A stretch of DNA of 64,000 nt from contig CAUEBO010000004.1 of the NCBI GenBank assembly GCA_958454405.1, forward strand, positions 1 to 64,000, given 5' to 3'. Position 1 is the stretch's first letter. Every line of letters begins with the position of its first letter. Source of the stretch: an uncultured Eggerthellaceae bacterium (lineage in GTDB: Bacteria > Actinomycetota > Coriobacteriia > Coriobacteriales > Eggerthellaceae). Positions 50,143 to 58,625 of the stretch are shown here, piece after piece. Under the pieces are notes generated by a model. It was not told the origin of the DNA and made no database searches. It saw only the letters and a program-made list of their open reading frames with translations. A program made the translations under genes and the position numbers.

Positions 50143-52846
50143 CATCACGATCGACGGGAGAGTCCTCGAGGTCGCGGAGGGCGCGACAATCTTGGAGGCC
50201 GCGCAGCACGCCGGCATCCGCATTCCCACGCTGTGCTATCTGAAGGACGTGAGCGCCATCGCCTCGTGCCGCGTGTGCGTGGTCGAGGTGGAGGGACAGG
50301 AGCATCCGGTGCCCGCTTGCGCGACCTTCGTGGAAGACGGCATGAGCGTGACCACGGATTCGCCGAAGATCATGGCGTATCGCCGCGTCGCGCTCGACCT
50401 CGTCGCCTCCGACCACGGATTGGGCTTGGAGGACCGCTGCTCCTCGTGCGCCATGGACGATGCATGCGAGCTGCAGGACCTGTGCCGCGAATACGGCGTG
50501 CTCGAGCCGACCTTTTCGCCTGCGGGACGTCGTGTTCCCGTCCTCGATGCCAACCCGTTTTTGACTTACGACGCGAACCGGTGCATCGCCTGCCAGCGCT
50601 GCGTGGGGGCCTGCAATGCCGCGGCGCGCAACCATACGCTGGCCACGGGCAAGCGCGGCGTGCGCACCGTCATCGAGGCTCCGTTCGGCGAGGGGTGGCG
50701 CATGACGGACTGCGAGTCGTGCGGCAACTGCGCGCAGGCGTGCCCGACGGGGGCCATCGCGGTGAAGCGCCGGGGCGGATACCGTTCGCAGGAGGTCGAG
50801 AGGGTGCGCACCACCTGCCCGCACTGCGGGGTGGGCTGCCAGCTGGACCTGGTGGTTGAAGATGGCCGCATCGTGGACGCCGAAGGCGCGCCGGGCCCGT
50901 CGAACCAGGGGCTTTTGTGCGTGAAGGGCCGGTCGGCCAGCTTCGATTTCGTGGGCGCGTCCGACCGCATCCGCACGCCGCTCGTGAAGAACCGCGAAAC
51001 CGGCGAGTTCGAGCCTGCCACCTGGGACGAGGCGCTTGATGTGGTGGCCTCGCGCCTCACGGAGCTGCGCGATGCCCATGGAGGCGAATCGCTTGCGGCC
51101 TTCGCCTGCTCGCGCGCCACGAACGAGGACATCTACCTGTTCCAGAAAATGGCGCGGACGGCGCTTGAAACGAACAACGTCGACTGTTGCGCGCGCGTTT
51201 GACACGCTCCCACGGTCGCCGGTCTGGCGACCATGCTTGGTTCGGGAGCGATGACGAACTCAATCGAAGACGTGACGCGCGAGGCGGATGCCATCATGCT
51301 CGTGGGATCGAACCCCGAGGAGGCGCATCCGGTCGTGGGCATGCAGCTGCGCGCCGCGGTTGAGCGCGGGTGCCGGCTCATCGTGGTCGACCCGCGCGAC
51401 ATCGGGCTGGCGGCGCACGCCGACATCCATCTGAAGCTGCGGCCGGGCACGAACGTGGCGTTCGCGAACGGCATAGTGAACGTGCTCATACAGGAAGGGC
51501 TCTACGACGAGGCCTTCGTGCGCGAGCGCACCGAAGGGTTCGAGATCCTGGCTGCGACGGTGCGCGGCTACACGCCGGAGCGCGTGGCCGACATCTGCGG
51601 CATCGACCAGCGGGACCTCGTGGCCGCCGCGAAGATGTACGCGGCCGCCGATGCGGCGGCCATCGTCTACTGCCTGGGGGTGACCGAGCACTCCACCGGT
51701 ACCGACGGCGTGATGGCGCTCTCGAACATCGCGATGGTGTCGGGGAACCTGGGCCGCCCCGGCGCTGGCGTGAACCCGCTGCGCGGCCAGAACAACGTGC
51801 AGGGCGCCTGCGACATGGGCGCGGGCCCGGACGACTTGCCGGGCTACCAGAAAGTGGCGAACCCCGAGGTCGTGCAACGGTTCGAACGGGCGTGGGGCGC
51901 CGAGCTGCCTCGGTGGAAGGGCACGAAGGCCACCGAATGCTTCCCGGCGATGGTCGAGGGGCGCATCAAGGGCCTGTTCCTGTTCGGCGAGGATCCGGTG
52001 CGCACCGATCCCGACACGCACCATGTGATCGAGGCCCTGGAGTCGCTGGAGTTTATGGTGGTGGACGATCTGTTCATGACCGAGACGGCCAAGTACGCCG
52101 ACGTGGTGCTGCCTGGATGCAGCTTCGCCGAGAAGGAGGGCACGTTCACGAACACCGAGCGGCGCGTGCAGCGCGTGCGCAAGGCCGTGGATCCCGTCGG
52201 CGACGCCCGTCCCGATGCCGACATCTTCATCGACGTCATGAACCGCATGGGCTGCCCCCAGCCGCATCTGACCGCGGCTGAGATCATGGACGAGATCGCC
52301 AAGGTGACGCCTTCGTACGGCGGCATCAGCCACGCCCGGCTGGACGGCGATGACGTGGCGGGGCGCGGCCTGCAATGGCCGTGTCCGAACGCCGAGCACC
52401 CTGGCACGCCCATTCTGCACATGGGAGCGTTCTCCCTCGGGCTGGGCGCGTTCTCGACGCCGGACTACCAGCCTTCCGCCGAGCTGCCCGATGAGGAGTA
52501 CCCGCTGGTCATGATGACGGGCCGCGTGCTGTACCAGTACAACGCCTGCGCGATGACCGGGCGCACCGAAGGGATCAACGAGATCGCGGACCGCTCGTTC
52601 ATCGAGCTGAACGAGCATGATGCGGCCGTGCTGGGCATCGCCGACGGCGATCGCGTGCGCGTCGCATCGCGGCGCGGCGAGATAGAGACGACGGCGCGCG
52701 TGTCGGCCAAGACCTCGCCCGGCGAGACGTGGATGCCGTTCCATTTCCAGGACGGGAACAGCAACTGGCTGACCATCGCGGCGCTCGACCGCGTGTCGAA
52801 GGCTCCCGAGTACAAGGTATGCGCGGTGCGCGTGGAAAGGGCGTAG
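50135..52846 (+). CDS. fdhA: Formate dehydrogenase catalytic subunit, selenocysteine-containing
   Basis: One gene of 904 codons read through UGA 51200-51202 as selenocysteine (residue 356); without this it looks like two frames. The context NNVDCCARV-U-HAPTVAGLATMLGSGAM is the formate dehydrogenase active site, and a SECIS hairpin follows 11 nt later. N-terminus: NuoG-like [2Fe-2S] cysteines at 34, 45, 48 and 62, then H94/C102/C105/C111 and two 4Fe-4S motifs (CIACQRCVGAC, CESCGNCAQAC). The molybdopterin domain begins with TTCPHCGVGC and carries GPSNQGLLCVKG, VNPLRGQNNVQGACDMG and the C-terminal MTGRVLYQYN. Needs Mo/W-bis-MGD. Soluble: no Tat signal. It works with the preceding flavoprotein to oxidise formate or reduce CO2. 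Confidence 0.95.
51200..51232 (+). promoter_or_regulatory. Selenocysteine UGA and SECIS element
   Basis: UGA at 51200-51202; 11 nt later GGTCGCC (51214-51220) pairs perfectly with GGCGACC (51226-51232) around the loop GGTCT. Size, distance and GGUCU loop match the E. coli fdhF SECIS from memory. Confidence 0.9.
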
Positions 52847-52851
52847 GCTGC

Positions 52852-53910
52852 ATGAAGATCAACCATGCCGTGCTGCACGTGTTCGACTTCGTCTCCTGCG
52901 TGAACGTGTTTTCGCAGGAGGAGCTGGACCTCTCCGGCAAGAACGCCAAAGGGTTCGTCACCCGGCACGTGCGCAGCGCGCTGGGGAACCTGGACGGCAA
53001 GCGCGGCGCGTTCGCCGACGACAGCATGTTCGCCGAGGAGCTGCGGAGCTACTTCCGCGGGCAGCGCGGTTTCGTGGACCTGTCCGTGCAGATCGCGGAA
53101 TACCTGGCCGGCGAGCTCGGTCGCATGGAAAAGGCGGTTTCCACCGACCTGCTCGTGGTGGATTTCGAGGACGAGGCGCGGGCCGTCGTCGGGGAGATGG
53201 CCGATGACGAGCTGGACGACGCCTTCGAGGGGCACGGGAAGCGCTACTTCGCACTGCTTCTGCTGGAAAGCCGCCAGGCGTTCATGCATGCGGTGGGACA
53301 CGGCGAGCAGGGCGGCGTGAGCGTGGGCATCGAGCGGCACCATGCCATCCTGCCCAATCCGTCGCAGAAAGTGCATTCCTACGCCCTGGTGGAGGCGCGC
53401 ACGCTCGACGTGTCCTTCTGCGACAAACCCCGCACGATCGCGGGCGAAGAACGCTGGCTCATTCCCGACGGACTGCTGCAGTGCTCCATGGAGGCGTCGG
53501 GCAAGGAGCTGTTCGACACGGTGGCGCGCATCGTGGAGGACGTCGCCGAAGAATTCGGGGCGAATTCGGCCGTGGCGGTGTCGAAGGCGAAGGCCTATGT
53601 GAGCGAGACCGCCGAAGCGTCCGAGGAACTGGCCCCGTGGGACATGGGCGGCGAGGTGTTCGACGACGAGCCGCTGCAGAAGCGCTTCGAGGAGGCCCTG
53701 GCCGAGGAGGCGCTGCCCGAGCGCGTGGCGATGGGGAAAGCCGTGGCCAAGCGCGTGGCGAGAAACCACAAGATCCGAACCGACACCGGCATCGAGATCA
53801 CGTTTCCCGCGGAGTACAGCCAAAGCCCGGAGTTCATCGAGTTCTCGAGCGAACCGAACGGGTTGATCTCCATCGAGCTGAAGAACATCGGCCGGATCGA
53901 GAACCGGTAG
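52852..53910 (+). CDS. Nucleoid-associated protein (NdpA/YejK, NA37 family)
   Basis: 352 residues, 5 nt after the fdhA stop. It matches the nucleoid-associated protein family: opening MKINHAVLHVFDFVSCVNVFSQEELDLS, then HVRSALGNLDGKRGAFADDS near 44-63 and YFALLLLESRQAFMHAVGHG near 130. Further family segments are HAILPNPSQKVHSYALVEARTLDVSFCDKP near 165-194 and TGIEITFPAEYSQSPEFIEFSSEPNGLISIELKNIGRI at the end. YejK-type proteins bind DNA. Its place in a formate dehydrogenase operon is unexpected; the gene may simply share the transcript. Confidence 0.88.
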   Translation: MKINHAVLHVFDFVSCVNVFSQEELDLSGKNAKGFVTRHVRSALGNLDGKRGAFADDSMFAEELRSYFRGQRGFVDLSVQIAEYLAGELGRMEKAVSTDLLVVDFEDEARAVVGEMADDELDDAFEGHGKRYFALLLLESRQAFMHAVGHGEQGGVSVGIERHHAILPNPSQKVHSYALVEARTLDVSFCDKPRTIAGEERWLIPDGLLQCSMEASGKELFDTVARIVEDVAEEFGANSAVAVSKAKAYVSETAEASEELAPWDMGGEVFDDEPLQKRFEEALAEEALPERVAMGKAVAKRVARNHKIRTDTGIEITFPAEYSQSPEFIEFSSEPNGLISIELKNIGRIENR

Positions 53911-54142
53911 AGCAACCCCGGCTTCGATCGGCATGCCTCGGGCGGGCTCGCGGCTCCCGCATGCTTTGCCACGGCGCAGGAAGCTGGATCGCTCGCTTCG
54001 ATCCTGACTCGACATTGGCGCGGTGCGCGCATGTGCCATCGAATCGGCAGCTGCGGAACATGCGAAGCGGCCGCCTTGCGGCAGCCGCTTCAGCTGGGCT
54101 TTACACGATCGCGCTGGGGCTTCGGCCGCCTGGTTCGGCCGC
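53911..54142. other. Convergent gap between the NdpA-like gene and ettA
   Basis: 232 nt, no gene. Two copies of ttcggccgcc lie next to the ettA stop and could form part of its terminator; no clear T-tailed hairpin is seen. Confidence 0.4.
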
Positions 54143-55822
54143 CTAGTCGCGCGTGAGCTTGCGGTGCAGGCGGTGGGGCTTGGACGCCTCGGGCCCCAGG
54201 CGCTCCAGACGGTTCTCCTGGTAGGCTTCGAAGTTGCCTTCGAACCAGGTCCAGGTGCCGGGGTTCTCGTCGGTGCCCTCCCAAGCAAGAATGTGCGTGG
54301 CCACACGGTCGAGGAACCAGCGGTCGTGGCTCGTCACCACGGCGCAGCCGGGGAACGCCAGCAGCGCTTCCTCAAGGCTGGCCAGCGTCTCGGTGTCCAG
54401 GTCGTTCGTGGGCTCATCGAGCAAGAGCAGGTTGCCGCCCTGCTTCAAGGTGAGCGCCAGGTTCAGGCGGTTGCGCTCGCCGCCGGAGAGCACGCCGGCC
54501 GGTTTCTGCTGGTCAGAACCCTTGAAGCCGAAGCTGGCCACGTAAGCGCGGCTGGGGATCTCGGTATCGCCCACGATCATGAAGTCGCTGCCGCCGGACA
54601 CCACTTCCCACAGCTTCGTGTTCGGGTCGATGCCCTCGCGGTTCTGGTCGACGTAGCTGATCTTCACCGACTCGCCGATGTCGAGCGTGCCGCCGTCCAC
54701 CGGCTCCAGGCCCATGATCATCTTGAACAGGGTGGACTTGCCCACGCCGTTCGGGCCGATGACGCCCACGATGCCGTTGGGCGGCAGGCTGAACGACAGG
54801 TCGTCGATGAGCACGCGGTCGCCGAAGGCCTTGTGCAAATGCTCGGCCTCGATGACCTTGGCGCCCAAGCGCGGCGGCACGGGGATCTGGATCTCGTTGT
54901 AGTCGAGCTTCTTGTTGGCGCGCGCCTCGGCGGCCATCTGCTCGTAGGCGGCCAGGCGCGCCTTGCTCTTGGCCTGGCGGGCCTTCGGGCTCGAACGCAC
55001 CCATTCCAGCTCGCTCTTCAGTTTCTTCGCCAGCTTCTCCTGGCTCTGGCCCTGCGCCTCGATGCGGGCGGCCTTCGTCTCCAAGTACGTGGAATAGTTG
55101 CCCTTGTAGGGGAAGAGGCTCCCGCGGTCCACCTCGCAGATCCACTCGGCCACGTGGTCGAGGAAGTAGCGGTCGTGCGTCACGGCCAGCACTGCGCCTT
55201 GGTAGGTGCGCAGGAACTGCTCGAGCCACAGCACCGACTCCGCGTCCAGGTGGTTCGTGGGCTCGTCGAGCAAGAGCAGGTCGGGCGCCTCGAGCAGCAG
55301 GCGGCAGAGCGCCACGCGGCGGCGCTCGCCGCCGGAGAGGTGGCCGACCGGCTCGTCGGGGTCGGGGCATTGCAGCGCGTCCATGGCCTGGGAGAGCTGG
55401 CTGTCCAAGTCCCAGCCGTTCGCGGCGTCTATCTCGGTCTGCAGCGTGCCCATCTCGTCCATGAGCGCGTCGAAGTCGGCGTCGGGCTCGGCCATTTCCA
55501 TGCCGATGGCGTTGAAGCGCTCCACCTTCGCGAAGACGTCGCCGAAGGCCTGCTTGATGTTCTCGAGGACCGTCTTGTCTTCGTCGAGCGGCGGCTCCTG
55601 CAACAGGATGCCCACCGAGTAGCCCGGCGTGAGCCGCGCCTCGCCGTTCGTGACCTCCTCGAGGCCGGCCATGATCTTGAGCAGGGTGGACTTGCCCATG
55701 CCGTTCGGCCCCACGACGCCGATCTTCGCGCCGGGGTAGAACGACAGCGTCACGTCGTCGAGGATGACCTTGTCGCCGTGCGCCTTGCGGGCCTGATGCA
55801 TCTGGTAAATGAATTCTGGCAT
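54143..55822 (-). CDS. ettA: Energy-dependent translational throttle protein EttA (ABC-F)
   Basis: 559 residues from ATG 55822 (MPEFIYQMHQARKAHGDK). Two ABC domains without membrane parts: Walker A GPNGMGKST near 39 and GPNGVGKST near 355; signatures LSGGERRRVAL and LSGGERNRLNL; both Walker B sites LLLLDEPTNHLD and LLLLDEPTNDLD. The arm insertion and the P-site tRNA-interaction linker (KLKSELEWVRSSPKARQAKSKARLAAYEQM) are present. The KPHRLHRKLTRD tail and a length near 555 match EttA. It binds the ribosomal E site and gates the first peptide bond by ADP/ATP ratio. Confidence 0.96.
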   Translation of the reverse strand: MPEFIYQMHQARKAHGDKVILDDVTLSFYPGAKIGVVGPNGMGKSTLLKIMAGLEEVTNGEARLTPGYSVGILLQEPPLDEDKTVLENIKQAFGDVFAKVERFNAIGMEMAEPDADFDALMDEMGTLQTEIDAANGWDLDSQLSQAMDALQCPDPDEPVGHLSGGERRRVALCRLLLEAPDLLLLDEPTNHLDAESVLWLEQFLRTYQGAVLAVTHDRYFLDHVAEWICEVDRGSLFPYKGNYSTYLETKAARIEAQGQSQEKLAKKLKSELEWVRSSPKARQAKSKARLAAYEQMAAEARANKKLDYNEIQIPVPPRLGAKVIEAEHLHKAFGDRVLIDDLSFSLPPNGIVGVIGPNGVGKSTLFKMIMGLEPVDGGTLDIGESVKISYVDQNREGIDPNTKLWEVVSGGSDFMIVGDTEIPSRAYVASFGFKGSDQQKPAGVLSGGERNRLNLALTLKQGGNLLLLDEPTNDLDTETLASLEEALLAFPGCAVVTSHDRWFLDRVATHILAWEGTDENPGTWTWFEGNFEAYQENRLERLGPEASKPHRLHRKLTRD

Positions 55823-55998
55823 GGTTCGCTTTCCTGGGTTGGGGTTTTTCTGCACGGGCTATTGTCTCATGGATGCGCGCCGACGGCGAGGTGGTTTTCC
55901 GCCTCCATAGACCGTCCGTTCAGCCGTTTCGCCGTAGGTCCGCTTGACGATGCGCGCCGCTTCGCCCGGGCGGCATGGTGAATGCGCTGCGAGGCCCG
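55823..55998. other. Upstream region of ettA
   Basis: Non-coding; should hold the ettA promoter on the minus strand. No repeat is seen in this part. Confidence 0.4.
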
Positions 55999-56168
55999 TT
56001 TTGCGAGCAGAAATCGAGGTAGGGAACGGGATTCGGCATCCTGGACCCCGCAAAGCCGTCTTTACGTGCGCTTCGCATGCGTTGCGAACGCGATCGTGGT
56101 GCGCGATCTGGGGAAACGTTCGCGTTCCCAATTCGAGCTTCGTGCCCTACCTCGATTTCTGCTCAAAA
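55999..56168. repeat. Inverted repeat element (20-bp perfect arms)
   Basis: gagcagaaatcgaggtaggg (56005-56024) is exactly complementary to 56145-56164, and a TTTT/AAAA pair extends it with a 2-nt bulge. Inside, gggaacg (56022-56028) also pairs with cgttccc (56123-56129). It spans 170 nt in a 537-nt gene-free stretch. It shares the words gttttgc and atcgagg with the element at 36469. No start-supported frame lies within it. Confidence 0.65.
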
Positions 56169-56359
56169 TGCCGGGGTCGATCCACATTCGAAGCCGAAAG
56201 GCCTTGGTGGGTGCGGTCGGGCGGCGCTTCTGCGGAACCGATCGGGCGAGACGCGGCGATTGGGCGTGGGGGGACGGCGGCTTCGACAGGAGGCCGTTTG
56301 CCCATCGCAGCATCCGCGGGCACCAGCGTCGTGGTACCATGGAGCCAACTGAATAGCTT
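56169..56359. other. Gene-free stretch before the thiamine riboswitch
   Basis: 191 nt; it should contain the promoter of the thiamine operon (a lower-GC part with ggtaccat at about 56333-56340 is a candidate -10). Open frames here have no start signals. Confidence 0.4.
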
Positions 56360-56453
56360 ATGCAGGAGAACCGAGCGGGCGCGGCCCGCGGGCGTTGAGA
56401 AGGCGAGAGCCTGATCCTTTGAACCTGTCAGTTAACACTGGTGTAGGGAGCAT
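56360..56453 (+). promoter_or_regulatory. TPP riboswitch (THI element)
   Basis: P1 ATGC (56360-56363) pairs with GCAT (56450-56453). The conserved sensor parts are present: GTTGAGA (56394-56400, for CTGAGA), CCTTTGAACCTG (about 56416-56427), and CACTGGTGTAGGGAGCA near the 3' end. It lies upstream of thiM and is followed by a terminator, so binding of thiamine diphosphate should stop transcription. Confidence 0.92.
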
Positions 56454-56467
56454 GCTTTGAAGACGAG

Positions 56468-56503
56468 GACGCTTGCCGCAACGGTGGGCGTCTTTTCGTT
56501 TTC
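56468..56503 (+). terminator. Riboswitch expression-platform terminator
   Basis: GACGCTTGCC (56468-56477) pairs with GGTGGGCGTC (56483-56492), with G-U pairs inside, around GCAAC. It is followed by TTTTCGTTTTC. It sits between the TPP aptamer and thiM. Confidence 0.7.
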
Positions 56504-56521
56504 GGGAAAGGAGCGGAAGCG

Positions 56522-57355
56522 GTGGAGAAAGCGGAACTTGAGCGGCAGGTGGCCGCGGCGGTGGACGCGGCGCGGCGGGAAGTGCCGCTGGTCGGCTCGG
56601 TCACGAACGCCGTGAGCGTGAACTTCGTGGCCAACGCGCAGCTGGCAGCCGGTGGATCGGCGGCCATGGTGTACCTGCCTGACGAGGCGGAGTTCCTGGC
56701 GCAGGCGGGCGGCGCGCTGTACCTCAACCTGGGCACGCTGCTGCCGGTGCACGAGGAGACGATGCCGCGCGGCGCGCGGGCCATGTGCGAGCTGGGCAAG
56801 CCGTGGGTGCTCGACCCGGTGGGCATCGGCATCGGGTCGCTGCGCACCGGCATCTTGAAGGAGCTGAAAGCGTGCAAGCCCGCCATCGTGCGGGCGAACG
56901 CCTCCGAGGTCATCGCGCTGGCAGGGCTGTGGGAGCTGGACGGCGGCGACGCTCGGGCCCAGGTGCGCGGAGTCGACTCCACCGACGAGGTGGGCGCGGC
57001 CGAGGGCGCGGCCGTCGCCCTGGCGCGCTGGACCGGTGGGGCCGTTGCGGTGTCGGGGGCGGCGGACCTGGTCACCGACGGCGCCGTCGTGGCGACGTCG
57101 CGCGGAGGGTCGCCGCTCATGGAGAAGGTGACGGGCTTTGGGTGCTCGCTCGGCGGCGTGGCCGCCGTGTACGCGGCCGTCGCCTCGCCGTTCGTGGCGG
57201 CGCTCGCGGCCACGGCGGCCTACAACCTGGCCGGGGCGCGCGCGTTCGCGCGCGTGCAGGCGCCCGGAAGCTTCCAGGCGGCGTTTTTGGACGAGCTCTC
57301 CGAGGCGTCGGCGACGGACGTCGCGGGCAATCCGTTCAATATCAGAGAGGTGTGA
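56522..57355 (+). CDS. thiM: Hydroxyethylthiazole kinase ThiM
   Basis: 277 residues from GTG 56522 (AAAGGAG about 10 nt upstream). Ribokinase-like fold: PLVGSVTNAVSVNFVANAQLAAGGSAAMVYLPDEAEFLAQAGGALYLNLGTL at about 22-73, VLDPVGIGIGSLRTG near 95-109, RANASEVIALAG near 122-133 and the C-terminal GFGCSLGGVAAVYAA near 206-220, with Cys in the anion hole as in ThiM. Phosphorylates thiazole alcohol for thiamine salvage. First gene behind the TPP riboswitch. Confidence 0.94.
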   Translation: MEKAELERQVAAAVDAARREVPLVGSVTNAVSVNFVANAQLAAGGSAAMVYLPDEAEFLAQAGGALYLNLGTLLPVHEETMPRGARAMCELGKPWVLDPVGIGIGSLRTGILKELKACKPAIVRANASEVIALAGLWELDGGDARAQVRGVDSTDEVGAAEGAAVALARWTGGAVAVSGAADLVTDGAVVATSRGGSPLMEKVTGFGCSLGGVAAVYAAVASPFVAALAATAAYNLAGARAFARVQAPGSFQAAFLDELSEASATDVAGNPFNIREV

Positions 57356-57360
57356 GGCGT

Positions 57361-57675
57361 ATGAACACGTTGGTGGCGGTGGCCATCGCCCCGTTGGGCG
57401 TGGGCGACGAGTTGGCGGCCGAGGTGGCGGAGGTCGTGCGGGTCATCCGCGCGTCGGGCCTCCCGAACCGGACGAACTCCATGTTCACCGAGATCGAGGG
57501 CGAGTGGGACGAGGTGTTCCGCGTGGTGCGCGACGCGACGTTCGTGCTGGCGGAGAAGGGCATCCGCACCGAGGTCGTGCTCAAGGCCGACGTGCGCCCC
57601 GGGCACACCGGCATGATGGAGCGCAAGGTGAGCAAGGTGGACGACATCCTGGGCGGGGGCGGCCATGCGGAATAA
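57361..57675 (+). CDS. Thiamine-binding protein (MTH1187/YqgV family)
   Basis: 104 residues; starts 5 nt after thiM and its end overlaps thiE by 11 nt. MTH1187 family: VAVAIAPLGVGDELAAEVAEVVRVIRASGLPNRTNSMFTEIEGEWDEVFRVVRDATFVLAEKG, then RTEVVLKADVRPGH. Members bind thiamine or HMP. It probably passes the ligand to the salvage enzymes encoded on each side. Confidence 0.9.
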   Translation: MNTLVAVAIAPLGVGDELAAEVAEVVRVIRASGLPNRTNSMFTEIEGEWDEVFRVVRDATFVLAEKGIRTEVVLKADVRPGHTGMMERKVSKVDDILGGGGHAE

Positions 57676-58360
57676 CCTGGACATAACGGCGTACCTGGTG
57701 CTGGGCCCTGAGAACACGGCCGGGCGCCCGGTGGGCGACGTGGTTGAGGCGGCGCTGGCGGCGGGGTTCACCTGCGTGCAGGTGCGCTCGAAGGAATGCT
57801 CGGCGCGCCAGCTGATGGAGGTGGCGCGCGAGGCCGCGGGCGCCATCGAGCGCGTCGGCGCGGCCCAGCGGGTAGCGCTTTTGGTGGACGACCGGCTCGA
57901 CGTGGCGCTTGCGGCGCGCGCGGCCGGCGTCAAGGTGGACGGCGTGCACGTGGGGCAGTCCGACGTGCCGGTGGAGGTGTGCCGGAGGTATTTGGGCGAG
58001 GACGGCGTCGTGGGCCTTTCGGCGCGCACCGACGAGATGCTGGCGTACGTGCGCACGGTTGACACGGGCTGCGTGGACTACCTGGGCGCGGGACCTTTGC
58101 ACGAGACGGCCACGAAGCCCGACTGCGGCATGGATGCGGCGGGCAACGTGATAACCAGGAGCCTGGCCGACTTGGCGGAGCTCGCGCGCACGAGCCCGCT
58201 TCCCGTGGTGGTGGGCGGCGGCGTGAAGGCCGCGGACATCCCCGCCCTCGCGCGCACGGGGGTCGACGGCTTCTTCGTGGTGTCGGCGGTGTGCGCCGCG
58301 CTCGATCCCGGAGCCGCCGCCCACGAGCTCGTGGAGGCTTGGCGAGGGGCGCGGGGGTAG
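57665..58360 (+). CDS. thiE: Thiamine phosphate synthase ThiE
   Basis: 231 residues from ATG 57665. TIM barrel joining HMP-PP and thiazole phosphate: AAGFTCVQVRSKECSARQ near 32-49 (QVRSK for the usual QLRxK), VALLVDDRLDVALAARAAGVKVDGVHVGQSDVPVEVCRRYLG near 71-113, VDYLGAGPLHETATKPDCG near 137-155 (GP...T.TK) and PVVVGGGVKAADIPALARTGVDGFFVVSAV near 178-207. Last gene of the riboswitch-controlled operon; no thiD is seen here. Confidence 0.94.
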   Translation: MRNNLDITAYLVLGPENTAGRPVGDVVEAALAAGFTCVQVRSKECSARQLMEVAREAAGAIERVGAAQRVALLVDDRLDVALAARAAGVKVDGVHVGQSDVPVEVCRRYLGEDGVVGLSARTDEMLAYVRTVDTGCVDYLGAGPLHETATKPDCGMDAAGNVITRSLADLAELARTSPLPVVVGGGVKAADIPALARTGVDGFFVVSAVCAALDPGAAAHELVEAWRGARG

Positions 58361-58625
58361 CGCCGGTTTCGAAGGGGGCCGCCTATCGGGACGGTCCGAC
58401 GTCCGGAGGCTGCAAGGGCCGAGGGTTCAGGGAGCGCCGCTCCCGCGCTTGCATGCTGGGAGGGCGGTGATCCGCGCCGTTGGCGGGCTTCTTTGCCTCG
58501 TCCGTCGTCGATGCGCAGGCGAGCGTTGGATTTAATCTGGTCGCGCGCCGTTTCGCCTCCGCATGGTGCGCGTTCTTGGTAGGATAGCTCCGAAAAACTC
58601 TGACGATTGCAACAGGAGGCAGCAC
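58361..58625. other. Gap between thiE and ddh
   Basis: 265 nt, no gene. A TAGGAT -10-like sequence about 40 nt before the ddh start may be its promoter. No clear terminator for the thiamine operon is seen. Confidence 0.4.

Noticed and set aside
51233..52846. A separate gene starting at ATG 51233
   Set aside because: It is the second half of the selenoprotein fdhA; the ATG lies directly after the SECIS stem and no ribosome site precedes it.
55944..56414. Protein-coding frames in the 55.9-56.4 kb gap
   Set aside because: Three overlapping frames without ribosome sites; openness comes from the inverted repeat and high GC.
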